Below, one piece after another: positions 8,158 to 16,640 of a stretch of 64,000 bases of DNA (its first letter is position 1; every line of letters starts with the position of its first letter). A program made the translations under genes and the position numbers. Source of the DNA: an uncultured Microscilla sp. (GTDB lineage: Bacteria > Bacteroidota > Bacteroidia > Cytophagales > Microscillaceae); the NCBI RefSeq assembly GCF_947493425.1, contig NZ_CANLRP010000014.1:18454-82453 (forward strand), given 5' to 3'. The notes beneath the pieces are model-generated. The model was not told where the DNA came from. It did no database searches and saw only the letters and a program-made list of their open reading frames with translations.

Positions 8158-10587
8158 ATGATTAATTTTGTTGATCTAAATGACAACACCAAAATAATTA
8201 CTTTGAAAAATTTTGTATACACATTTTTATACTTTACCCTTCTTTGCTGCTTTGCATTGCCTGCCTATACCCAAAGTCCCAAAGCCCAACTTCAGGGAAA
8301 AATAACCAATACTGACGGTACGCCTTTGTCTTATGCCAGCATTGCCATTCTCAATACCCAAACCGGTACTTATGCCGACTCTTTAGGCAATTATAGATTT
8401 TTGGTGCCTGCCAATCAAGACTTTGTCTGTATTGCTCAGTTTGTGGGTTATGTACCCAAAAAAATTCCTTTGAGGCTTACCAAAAACCAGGTGTTTACCC
8501 TCAACATTCGCCTTAAGACTGATTCTTCTAACCTTAAAGAAGTCACCGTGAAAGGAAGTAAATTGCCGTCTGAGCGTGTTTCTATTTTTACCATTCCACC
8601 CAAAACCATCAAAACGTTGCCTACTCCCTTTGGCGAGTTTAACAAAATACTGGCCACTTTGCCCGGCGTAGTAACCAACAGCGAATTATCGTCATCTTAC
8701 TCGGTGCGAGGAGGCAACTTTGACGAAAACCTGGTGTATGTAAACAACATAGAAGTGTACCGCCCTTTTTTGGTGCGGGCAGGACAACAAGAGGGTTTGA
8801 GTTTTATTAACCCCGACTTGGTGCAAAAAGTAGAGTTTTCGGCAGGAGGCTGGGAAGCCAAGTATGGAGATAAAATGTCGTCAGCTTTAGTTATTGACTA
8901 CAAAAAACCTACAAAATGGGGCGGTTCGGTGAGTTGGGGGTTATTGGGGGGCACTGCCCATATAGAGGGGGTGGCTGCCCGTAAAAAACTTTCGTTTGTA
9001 GCAGGAGTACGCCATAAAAACTCTCAGTACTTGCTCAACACTTTACCCACTTCAGGAGAGTATTTGCCCCGTTTTACTGATGTACAAGCTTTGTTTCGTT
9101 ACCAGTTTTCTAAAAATACCTCGCTGGAATGGCTTACGGCTTACGCCAAAAATAATTACCTGGTGCGTCCTGCCGCCCGCCAAACAACTTTTGGAACCTT
9201 AGATACCCCTTTTCGGTTGCTGGTAGCTTTCGACGGACAAGAAACCATGCAATATGCGCTGTTTCAAAGTGCCCTGAAGCTTACCCATTATTTTAACAAA
9301 AGACTACGCACCGAGTGGTTGGTGTCTGGAATGAACACCCGCGAACGAGAGTTTGTAGACGTAGAAGGTGGGTATCGTTTATGTGACATTGTACCCGACC
9401 CTACCACCAATACTAATCGTTGTGTAGCCGAAAGATCAATTGGTACAATTTATGAAAATGCCCGCAACCGTTTGCAGGCAACCATTATAAGTGTGGCAAG
9501 TCGCAATAGCTGGAACATTGACGATAATCATTTTGTAGAGTTTGGTGGGCGTTACAACGCCGAAAACATCAACGATGTGCTCGAAGAATATAGTTTTATC
9601 GACTCCGCAGGATTTACCAGCCTCAATCAGGCCATTAATAACAAATTAGCGCTCAGGTCGCACCGTTTTTCGGGGTATGTACAACATAGTTTCAACATCA
9701 AAGACTTGCACACTATTAATTATGGAGTAAGGGTAGGCTATTGGAACATTAATCAAGAGTGGATAGTAAGCCCTCGCTTTCAGTACGCATTTACTCCTGA
9801 TTGGCGTCAACCTACAGTGTTTAAGTTATCGGCGGGAGTATACCAACAGCCCCCTTTTTATCGGGAGCTACGCGACCGGGAAGGCAACCTGAATCTTGAC
9901 CTCAAAGCCCAACAATCGTTGCACTTGATAGGAGGAATAGAACGGGGTTTTCAAATAGGTGAACGTAGTTTTAAATGGACGGCAGAGGTGTATTATAAGT
10001 ATATTCAGAATGTTATCCCTTATGATATTGACAATGTCCGAATCAGGTATTTTGCCAAAAACAATGCTACAGCTTTTGCCACTGGCTTAGATCTACGCAT
10101 TAGCGGAGATTTTGTAAAAGGCGCTGAGTCCTGGTTTAGCCTGGGGCTAATGAATGTACGCGAAGATGTAGAAGGCGATGGAGTGGGTTATATCAGACGT
10201 CCTACTGACCAAAGGTTAACTTTTGCCGCATATTTTGAGGATCATTTACCCAATAATCCTACCTTTAGGGCGTATGTAAACATGGTATATGGCACTGGTT
10301 TGCCTTTTGGTCCTCCAAACAATGACAAATTTCGATCGGCGCTCAATGGGCGTGCCTATCGACGCATAGATATTGGGTTTTCGAAAGTGGTATCGTTTGA
10401 TAACATACAAATAGGCAATGCCAGGGTATTAAAGTCTCTCTGGATTGGTTTAGAAATTTTAAATATATTGGCCACCGAAAATACAATCTCTTATAATTGG
10501 ATTACCGATACCAATCGCATGCAGTACGCTATACCTAATACTTTGTCTACCAGATTTATAAATTTCAGGTTGATTGGGAATTTTTAG
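8158..10587 (+). CDS. TonB-dependent outer-membrane receptor with CarboxypepD_reg-like N-terminus
   Basis: About 809 residues. A signal peptide (FVYTFLYFTLLCCFALPAYT) is followed by a CarboxypepD-reg-like beta-sandwich (LQGKITNTDGTPLSYASIAI, to about residue 115). A plug domain comes next (FNKILATLPGVVTNSELSSS, SVRGGNFDENLVYVNNIEVY), then a 22-strand-type barrel ending in aromatic INFRLIGNF. It imports an unknown ligand with TonB/ExbBD energy; no SusD partner or transporter neighbour hints at the substrate. Start: ATG 8158 leaves about 15 extra residues before the signal peptide; TTG at 8203 would give an ideal signal peptide and overlaps a -7-like TACTTTG (8199-8205), so the true start is uncertain. 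It directly follows the decayed transporter gene. Confidence 0.85.
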   Translation: MINFVDLNDNTKIITLKNFVYTFLYFTLLCCFALPAYTQSPKAQLQGKITNTDGTPLSYASIAILNTQTGTYADSLGNYRFLVPANQDFVCIAQFVGYVPKKIPLRLTKNQVFTLNIRLKTDSSNLKEVTVKGSKLPSERVSIFTIPPKTIKTLPTPFGEFNKILATLPGVVTNSELSSSYSVRGGNFDENLVYVNNIEVYRPFLVRAGQQEGLSFINPDLVQKVEFSAGGWEAKYGDKMSSALVIDYKKPTKWGGSVSWGLLGGTAHIEGVAARKKLSFVAGVRHKNSQYLLNTLPTSGEYLPRFTDVQALFRYQFSKNTSLEWLTAYAKNNYLVRPAARQTTFGTLDTPFRLLVAFDGQETMQYALFQSALKLTHYFNKRLRTEWLVSGMNTREREFVDVEGGYRLCDIVPDPTTNTNRCVAERSIGTIYENARNRLQATIISVASRNSWNIDDNHFVEFGGRYNAENINDVLEEYSFIDSAGFTSLNQAINNKLALRSHRFSGYVQHSFNIKDLHTINYGVRVGYWNINQEWIVSPRFQYAFTPDWRQPTVFKLSAGVYQQPPFYRELRDREGNLNLDLKAQQSLHLIGGIERGFQIGERSFKWTAEVYYKYIQNVIPYDIDNVRIRYFAKNNATAFATGLDLRISGDFVKGAESWFSLGLMNVREDVEGDGVGYIRRPTDQRLTFAAYFEDHLPNNPTFRAYVNMVYGTGLPFGPPNNDKFRSALNGRAYRRIDIGFSKVVSFDNIQIGNARVLKSLWIGLEILNILATENTISYNWITDTNRMQYAIPNTLSTRFINFRLIGNF

Positions 10588-10747
10588 GGATAAGGTTTAC
10601 TTTAGTTCAAACAAACAGGTTAACCACCCCGTTTGGCTAAGGCATTGAACAAAATACAACTTACAAGTAGCCCAAAATGATGCACGTATTATTCAGTCAT
10701 TTGTTTTGAGTTGCTCATCATCATTTTTTTAATTAAACAACTAGGGA

Positions 10748-11863
10748 ATGAAACTATCTTTTAATAACACGGCACAGATAGAGTTTGTCAAAGAATTGCG
10801 ACGCAGAGTAGACGACTATTTTGTTACGAACAATCGATCGAAGTATGCCAATGGAAAGATGATTTTTAAAACCTTATTTTTCTTGACTACCTGGATCGGC
10901 TCTTACCTTATGCTGGTTTTAGGAAACAATACTTTTGAAACCAACATATTTTTTTGGATTACACTGGGCTTTTCCATTGCTTTTATTTGTGTCAATGTAG
11001 GGCACGACGCTATTCACGGGGCTTACTCGTCTAAAAAATGGGTGAACCAATTATTATCTCATACCTTTAACTTTAATGGAGCAAGCGCCTACATGTGGAC
11101 AAAGATGCACAATGCGGCTCACCATACTTACACCAATGTAGATGGGTATGACGAAGATATAGAGTCGGTGCCCATTATCAGATTATCGCCTACTCAAAAG
11201 CTACGAAAAATTCACCGCTACCAATACATTTACATTATTCCGTTTTATGGGCTTGCTACCCTCTCTTGGGTGTTGATTAAAGATTATGTAAAGTTTTTTA
11301 AAAATGAAGTAGGAAACTTTAATGGGGCAAATCATCCTCGTAAAGAGTATTTTTACTTGTTTTTTTACAAGCTTATCAATTATTTCTTCTTTTTGGCGGT
11401 TCCTTTAATGGTAATGAAAGATTCGGTTGGGTTAATCATTGCCGGATTTCTGATTATGCACTTTTTTGCCGGAATGACCCTGGCACTTATTTTTATGTTG
11501 GCACACGTAGTAGAACAAACCCACTTTCCAGAACCTTCGGTAGAAGGCAGTCTTGAAAACTCCTGGGCTGTACACCAATTGTACACTACGGCAAATTTCT
11601 CGAAAGGAAGTGAATTGGCTTTGTTTTTAACCGGAGGACTCAATCTTCAGGTAGAGCATCACCTTTTTCCCAATATCTGCAGCATCCATTACAAAGAACT
11701 GTCGCCCATAGTAGAACAAACTGCACGCGAGTTTGGATTACCATATTTGCAAAATAAAACATTCTTTAGTGCGCTTGTTTCACATGTACGTTTCCTTAAA
11801 AAAATGGGACAATCAGAAGAATACACGCCTTTAGAGTATGCAATCGGCGAAACCGCCAAATAG
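10748..11863 (+). CDS. Membrane fatty acid desaturase (QxxHH type)
   Basis: 371 residues, integral membrane di-iron desaturase. The three histidine boxes are intact: HDAIHG (86-91), HNAAHH (121-126) and QVEHH (301-305). The Q in the third box is typical of front-end/linoleoyl-type (delta-5/6-like) desaturases, but there is no fused cytochrome b5, as usual in bacteria. Hydrophobic hairpins lie at about 40-85 and 205-255. It would introduce a double bond in acyl chains of membrane lipids; regioselectivity cannot be read from sequence. It stands alone upstream of dnaA. Confidence 0.9.
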   Translation: MKLSFNNTAQIEFVKELRRRVDDYFVTNNRSKYANGKMIFKTLFFLTTWIGSYLMLVLGNNTFETNIFFWITLGFSIAFICVNVGHDAIHGAYSSKKWVNQLLSHTFNFNGASAYMWTKMHNAAHHTYTNVDGYDEDIESVPIIRLSPTQKLRKIHRYQYIYIIPFYGLATLSWVLIKDYVKFFKNEVGNFNGANHPRKEYFYLFFYKLINYFFFLAVPLMVMKDSVGLIIAGFLIMHFFAGMTLALIFMLAHVVEQTHFPEPSVEGSLENSWAVHQLYTTANFSKGSELALFLTGGLNLQVEHHLFPNICSIHYKELSPIVEQTAREFGLPYLQNKTFFSALVSHVRFLKKMGQSEEYTPLEYAIGETAK

Positions 11864-12213
11864 TATTTGTTAGCAAACAAGCTATTTCAGTACATTTTTC
11901 ATTAATAAACATTTGTCAGGTTTGTTTGCTAACTTCTCATTTTCGTATATTTGTAAGCCCAAGGCATATTTATATGCTCCTGCATTTGCTATATACAATG
12001 CTTAGGTTTTGGGGGTTGATTTGGAATAAACAACAACCAACTTTCGTTAAAACCTTGAGGCATTTCAACAAACACAGGCTACACAAAACCTTGCCCCTCA
12101 ATGTAAACCTTCTGGTTGGTTAAAAATTTAAGTAAATACTACTTTAAATTTTTCATTTATATATTTTTTCACTACTTTATTAACCCTAAACGGGGTCAGG
12201 AATATACTTTTTA
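11864..12213. other. Region upstream of dnaA with a long-loop inverted repeat
   Basis: GTTAGCAAACAA (11869-11880) and TTGTTTGCTAAC (11922-11933) form a perfect 12-bp inverted repeat with a 41-base loop just after the desaturase stop; it may end that transcript, though no T-run follows. The remainder is AT-rich. I see no cluster of DnaA boxes, so no support for an origin here. The only reading frame (about 65 codons) has no protein-like character. Confidence 0.4.
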
Positions 12214-13695
12214 ATGGAAAACGATTCTATTTCGGTGCAAAAAGATTGTTATACTGTATGGGAAAATTGTCTAAAGGTAATTCGTACTCAGATTGCTGAG
12301 CAAACATATACTACCTGGTTTGACCCCATAAAACCACTGAAACTGGTAGACAAGGTATTAACTATTCAGGTTCCCAGTCGTTTTTTTTATGAGTGGTTAG
12401 AGGAGCACTATGTACATTTGCTCCGCAAAGCAATTGATGCATCATTAGGCACAGAAGGACGACTTGAGTACACTATTATCATGGAGAAACAGGAAAAGCC
12501 TTACCTGCCCAATCATAACTCTCCACAGTTTGTCCAAAACAACGACAGCCATACAAAGCCGCAAAATAGCGCGCCTGCACAACAAAAAAACTACAGTAAT
12601 AACAATTACAACAACGTAAACAACTCATCGAATACACCCAAAAAAACATCTCAGTTTAATCAAACCTTTCAGATAAACCCCCGATATACTTTTGAGAGTT
12701 TTATAGAAGGCGACTGTAACCGTTTGGCACGTTCGGCAGGGTTGGCAGTAGCCCAAAAGCCTGGAGTTACTTCGTTCAATCCTTTAATGCTATATGGCGG
12801 AGTAGGTTTGGGCAAAACCCACCTTGTACAAGCCATTGGCAACTATGTACAGGAAAACGGGCAAAAAAAGATACTCTACGTGTCGTCCGACCGTTTTACC
12901 AATCAATTTATAGAAGCCCTGAAAAACAATGACTTGCAAAGTTTTACTGATTATTATATGCAAGCCGACGTGTTGGCCATAGATGATGTACAGTTTCTGT
13001 CGGGCAAAGAAAAAACCCAGGAAATCTTCTTTAATATTTTTAATCACTTACACCAGTCGGGCAAACAAATTATTATGACGAGCGATTGCCCCCCCAAAGA
13101 ACTGAAAGGCTTGCAAGAACGCTTACTTTCCCGTTTTAAATGGGGACTTACTGCCGACTTGAAGCAACCCGACCTGGAGACTCGCATTGCCATTATTCAT
13201 AAAATATTGCAAAGCGAAGACAACAAAAATATTGAGATTTCGGGCAAAGTAGTAGAATACCTCGCCCATAGCATAGACAGCAACGTGCGTGAGCTCGAAG
13301 GTGCCATTGTATCCATCATAGCCAAGGCATCGCTCAATCAAAGTCCAATTACTATGGAGCTTGCCAAACAAACTGTGCAACAGATTGTGCAGCCAGTAGA
13401 TAGCAGCGAGATAAACATAGACGAGGTACAAAAGTATGTGGGAGATTATTTTGGCGTAAGTGTAGAGATGCTCAAGTCAAAAACCCGCAAAAAAGAAATT
13501 GTGATTGCCCGGCAAATTGCCATGTATTTTGCTAAAGAATATACCGGTTTTTCGCTCAAATCTATAGGGTATCATTTTGGGGGGCGCGACCATAGCACGG
13601 TGATTCATGCGATACAGACCGTGAACGACATGATGTCGGAAAAAAAAGAACTCAAAATGTATATAGACGATCTCAGGAAAAAGTTTAGTAAATAG
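12214..13695 (+). CDS. dnaA: Chromosomal replication initiator DnaA
   Basis: 493 residues, all four domains. Domain I (1-90, VWENCLKVIRTQIAEQTYTT, WFDPIKPL) binds helicase partners. A flexible Asn/Gln-rich domain II spans about 95-150. The AAA+ domain III has Walker A GGVGLGKT (195-202), Walker B VLAIDD (253-258) and the sensor/initiator helix region. Domain IV carries the DNA-binding signature GGRDHSTV (455-462). It forms ATP-dependent filaments on DnaA boxes at oriC. It is not next to dnaN, recF or an obvious origin, which is common in Bacteroidota. It stands as a single gene with its own terminator. Confidence 0.98.
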   Translation: MENDSISVQKDCYTVWENCLKVIRTQIAEQTYTTWFDPIKPLKLVDKVLTIQVPSRFFYEWLEEHYVHLLRKAIDASLGTEGRLEYTIIMEKQEKPYLPNHNSPQFVQNNDSHTKPQNSAPAQQKNYSNNNYNNVNNSSNTPKKTSQFNQTFQINPRYTFESFIEGDCNRLARSAGLAVAQKPGVTSFNPLMLYGGVGLGKTHLVQAIGNYVQENGQKKILYVSSDRFTNQFIEALKNNDLQSFTDYYMQADVLAIDDVQFLSGKEKTQEIFFNIFNHLHQSGKQIIMTSDCPPKELKGLQERLLSRFKWGLTADLKQPDLETRIAIIHKILQSEDNKNIEISGKVVEYLAHSIDSNVRELEGAIVSIIAKASLNQSPITMELAKQTVQQIVQPVDSSEINIDEVQKYVGDYFGVSVEMLKSKTRKKEIVIARQIAMYFAKEYTGFSLKSIGYHFGGRDHSTVIHAIQTVNDMMSEKKELKMYIDDLRKKFSK

Positions 13696-13713
13696 TATTG
13701 TGCCCACAGCAAC

Positions 13714-13766
13714 AAAAAACCATTTACCTTTAGTGCCGTTGAGCACCAAAAGTAAATGGTTTTTCT
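13714..13766 (+). terminator. Terminator of dnaA (bidirectional-looking)
   Basis: A stem of about 20 bp: AAAACCATTTACCTTTAGTGC pairs with GCACCAAAAGTAAATGGTTT with two mismatches, around a CGTTGA loop, with A-run before and T-run after. Confidence 0.8.
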
Positions 13767-13850
13767 TCATCTACAGGTTTTACAACTTGTGACCGTTAAA
13801 ACCAATCTAATATAAAAATCAGTAGCCATTTATGGAACACTTGCCGCTTA

Positions 13851-14092
13851 GAGCTTGTTTAAATTTTCGGTTATAGGAGGTTTTACGATGAGTTTTTGGA
13901 TTAGATGCGCCAGATTTTGAAGAACCGATGGCTAGAGCTATGCTCTGCCGAGTTTATAAATCCCGAACTTGTTTCGGGGCTCTGCCAACGGCTAAATATG
14001 GCAAAATATAATCAGAAAAATCGCGTAAAATACCTAATCATTGAACCGAGCCGAAGGCGAGCTCTGCCTTTTGGCTAATTTTAAACAAGCTC
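13851..14092. mobile_element. MITE-like element with TTA target duplication
   Basis: 242 bases bounded by a perfect 13-bp inverted repeat: GAGCTTGTTTAAA at 13851-13863 and TTTAAACAAGCTC at 14080-14092. TTA directly repeated outside (13848-13850 and 14093-14095) fits a 3-bp target duplication. The interior has no gene and contains further short palindromes. A TNA-type 3-bp duplication is known for some IS5-family members, so it may be mobilised in trans by such an element; no transposase is present here. A second element at 32325-32485 has related ends. Confidence 0.6.
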
Positions 14093-14182
14093 TTATAGCA
14101 CCAATATGCAGTGGTATCTAAATACTTGCTTCTTTAGGAGCTACTGATGTTATTCATCACTTTTTTAGCGTATATAAAAAAA

Positions 14183-14470
14183 CTACACTACCTTCTTACG
14201 GTCAAACGCCAATGTGCTGGGAACTTGAGGCTTGATGGGGGCTATATTATTCTTATTTTCTTTCGAATCTTTAGATTGCACATAGGCTTTAAAAGCCCCC
14301 AAGACATTCATATCGCCATAGTCATAGTTACACTCTTGGGCAGTAGTTTTCAAAATCGCCAATATGTCAGTGTATGCCGATTGAGCGCCCATATTTCTGG
14401 TAAAATAGGCTTGTACTCTTTGGTGCAACAATGCATAAAATCCTTCTTGTGTTCTTTGTTGAATATCCAT
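14183..14470 (-). CDS. Hypothetical 95-residue protein
   Basis: Starts MDIQQRTQEGFYALLHQRVQ and is soluble, mostly helical up to residue 67, then a lysine/asparagine-rich linker and a proline-rich end. No family recognised. The opposite strand also has a frame here (14147-14485), but its product is rich in aromatics and histidines and looks like a shadow. No promoter motif seen upstream; the upstream bases carry a repeat (14497-14514). Confidence 0.5.
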   Translation of the reverse strand: MDIQQRTQEGFYALLHQRVQAYFTRNMGAQSAYTDILAILKTTAQECNYDYGDMNVLGAFKAYVQSKDSKENKNNIAPIKPQVPSTLAFDRKKVV

Positions 14471-14496
14471 AATGATCCTTATTAATTAAAGTTGTC

Positions 14497-14514
14497 AAGC
14501 TACAGGCTTCAAGC
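14497..14514. repeat. 18-base intergenic repeat, copy 1
   Basis: AAGCTACAGGCTTCAAGC; the exact reverse complement occurs at 58834-58851. Both copies lie directly upstream of minus-strand genes. Confidence 0.5.
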
Positions 14515-14632
14515 AATTTGAAACATTTTACTTGTCGCCTGGAGCCAGAACTAAGATTAAAAATAACTTTGATGTCGTTAAGAAATAAACCTTCTTAACT
14601 TATTTCTCCTCAATAATGTTTGGTGTATTGTA

Positions 14633-14837
14633 AACTAAGGAATGGTACCAAAATAAATACGCATTCTTAACCTCATCTTTTGAGGCTATACTTTGTTAAA
14701 AAATAGCCGAATAGCGCTGCTATTAGCCAACCTTCCCTCAAGCTCGCTCAATATCCACTGGATATTGCCGTGCCGTGTCTAGCAACAAAATATTTTAGCG
14801 TTACTATAGAAATTTATTTTTACACCATTCCTAAGTT
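14633..14837. repeat. MITE-like inverted-repeat element, copy A
   Basis: About 205 bases with imperfect ends of about 25 bp: the left end begins AACTAAGGAATGGTACCAAA, and the right end, reverse-complemented, begins AACTTAGGAATGGTGTAAAA. A central palindromic segment (ATAGCCGAATAGCGCTGCTA, continuing TTAGCC, about 14703-14728) recurs at 51017-51044 in copy C. No coding capacity. Copies B (55149-55317) and C (50949-51114) share the plan. Confidence 0.6.
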
Positions 14838-14898
14838 ACTCATGTCAAACAATAAGTCAACTCATTTACAATGTATTTAACTTTGTGCTTTATTCCCC

Positions 14899-15120
14899 TC
14901 AGACGACCTCTTCTTCAGGGATCATTTCGGGTACCTCTTTGGCTTGTTTTACCTCAGCTTTTGTAACATCCTGTGATGTTACTTTACTTTTACTTTTTTT
15001 GTTTTTATCATAATACCTGATCGTTAGCAAAAGGACTACCGAGGCAAGTACAATGAGTATGGCGGGAAGGAAAGCCTGAAACATCTCTCCTTCGGTTAAT
15101 TTAAATGCTAAATTGGTCAT
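14899..15120 (-). CDS. Small single-span membrane protein
   Basis: 73 residues. One membrane helix (about 19-36, LPAILIVLASVVLLLTIRYY) is followed by a charged cytoplasmic tail ending in acidic EEEVV. No family recognised. It lies 139 bases downstream of the outer-membrane protein gene at 15260 on the same strand and could be co-transcribed with it. Confidence 0.55.
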   Translation of the reverse strand: MTNLAFKLTEGEMFQAFLPAILIVLASVVLLLTIRYYDKNKKSKSKVTSQDVTKAEVKQAKEVPEMIPEEEVV

Positions 15121-15259
15121 TGTATAGTGTCGTTTAAGGTTGAGTTAATTATTTTAAAATACTCACTCATCATTAAAGCATAAGATTGAGTGAATAATAA
15201 GTGAGGGGATAAGTCAATCTATACTTGTGACTTATCGTTTGAAGTCATTCAGAAAGTCG

Positions 15260-16378
15260 TTAATACTTGTTTTTACGCGAATTGAAGCCAAACGATATAC
15301 CCAGTCGTATACCCTCTCTGTGGGGCACCACATAGGCATTTACCGGAATATTGAGCTTACCTGAGCGCAAAGTTTTGCCAAAAGCAAATACAAACCCGGT
15401 ATTGATTTGATACTCTCCACGACTGTCTAAACGGGTGACAATGTTTTGGGTAATTTGAGTTCGGTCATCCGTGTCATTGAGCTTTACCCAAGCACCGTTT
15501 TGGTAATACCCTTCTGCCTGTTGTGTAAAACTAATCGTAGGACCAAAAGCAAACTCCCATCCGCTTTTGTTGCTTCGCAGCCCATTTAATATAGTCAAGC
15601 TTGGAATAAACAAGCCTTGGTCAATACCCGTGACCATTGGAATAAATTCTACCAATGCCTGAAAGTTACCTTCGTTGAGGTACTTGGTTTCGAACTGGTA
15701 GCCAAACTGAAACATGAGTGGGATGGCATCGTAGCCTCCTTCGTATTCGGGTTGTGCCAATTGATTGGCAAGGTCTCCGGTAAACATAGTAAAACCCATG
15801 CGTGGACCTCCCAGTTTTAGCATATCGGCAGCGGGTGTATTGATGGCGTTTTCCATTTTATTGCGCTCGCTCAATGATGCTACCACTTCTTTGTTGTTGG
15901 GCAACCCAAAAAGTTTACGTATCGAGAGGGTCACCATTGTCTTAAGGTGTTCAGGCAAGTATAGAAACTCTTTGATTTCTACTTTTTCTACGGATTTACT
16001 CTTTACATCTATTAACCGTAAAGTAATGGTAATGGTTTTCTGAAAGCGTTCGATGCTTCCAGTCAGCATTTTATCAGAGCTGATTACTTTTGCCACATCC
16101 AGCAAACAAATTTTACCATAGCAATTATCTATTTTCAATCCATGCTTGTTGATGAGGTACATTACATCGTATTTGTCGAGCACCTCATATTTAGCTATTT
16201 TGGCTAATTCGCGCCTCACCATATCACCCGCTTGTTTGGGCGACAAGTGCAAGCCCTCAACTGCAATGTTCAAAACAGTAAGTTTTGGTAGTGGAGTTTG
16301 TGCTTTTGCCACGGTACTCATTATACCCAAGGTTGCCAATACCCATACAAACATTCGTATTATTGTTCCTTTTTTCAT
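15260..16378 (-). CDS. Exported protein: CsgG/TolB-N-like domain plus probable outer-membrane barrel
   Basis: 372 residues. Signal peptide ends at about residue 26 (STVAKAQ). Residues about 30-150 look like the CsgG/TolB-N-like fold used in lipoprotein pores and 'DUF2380'-type proteins (LTVLNIAVEGLHLSPKQAGD, VRRELAKIAKYEVLDKYDVM, KMLTGSIERFQKTITITLRL). The second half has alternating strand character, a GxPRMGF start and a C-terminal IRLGISFGF pattern, suggesting a small barrel at the outer membrane. A fusion of these parts is inferred by eye. A strong promoter lies upstream at 16409-16440. Function unknown. Confidence 0.6.
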   Translation of the reverse strand: MKKGTIIRMFVWVLATLGIMSTVAKAQTPLPKLTVLNIAVEGLHLSPKQAGDMVRRELAKIAKYEVLDKYDVMYLINKHGLKIDNCYGKICLLDVAKVISSDKMLTGSIERFQKTITITLRLIDVKSKSVEKVEIKEFLYLPEHLKTMVTLSIRKLFGLPNNKEVVASLSERNKMENAINTPAADMLKLGGPRMGFTMFTGDLANQLAQPEYEGGYDAIPLMFQFGYQFETKYLNEGNFQALVEFIPMVTGIDQGLFIPSLTILNGLRSNKSGWEFAFGPTISFTQQAEGYYQNGAWVKLNDTDDRTQITQNIVTRLDSRGEYQINTGFVFAFGKTLRSGKLNIPVNAYVVPHREGIRLGISFGFNSRKNKY

Positions 16379-16408
16379 AATGCTTGTTTATGTTAAATTT
16401 TAACAATA

Positions 16409-16440
16409 CAAAGATACACTATGATACGGCGGGACTGAAA
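16409..16440 (-). promoter_or_regulatory. Bacteroidota-type promoter of the 15260-16378 gene
   Basis: On the minus strand TTTC (complement of 16437-16440), 20 bases, then TATCTTTG (complement of 16409-16416), a perfect TAnnTTTG. The -7 element is about 30 bases upstream of the start codon. Confidence 0.7.
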
Positions 16441-16640
16441 CGGCTATTTACCATACAATATTACGAACAAAATGCAATTTACCAAATAATACTCAAGCAC
16501 CCTATAGGTTAATAAAGAATTTGCACTTTTTGCAAAGTTTATTCGTGGATTATTATAAATTGCAATATATACTAGGACTATTTTTGGCTATTTCCTTTTT
16601 TTTGGAGCTATACAGGAACATCTATTCTTACTCAAACAAT

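Noticed and set aside
11926..12123. 65-codon frame upstream of dnaA
   Set aside because: Composition looks like translated AT-rich intergenic DNA and there is no promoter or conserved motif.
14147..14485. 112-codon plus-strand frame
   Set aside because: Overlaps the more protein-like minus-strand frame at 14183-14470 and looks like its shadow.
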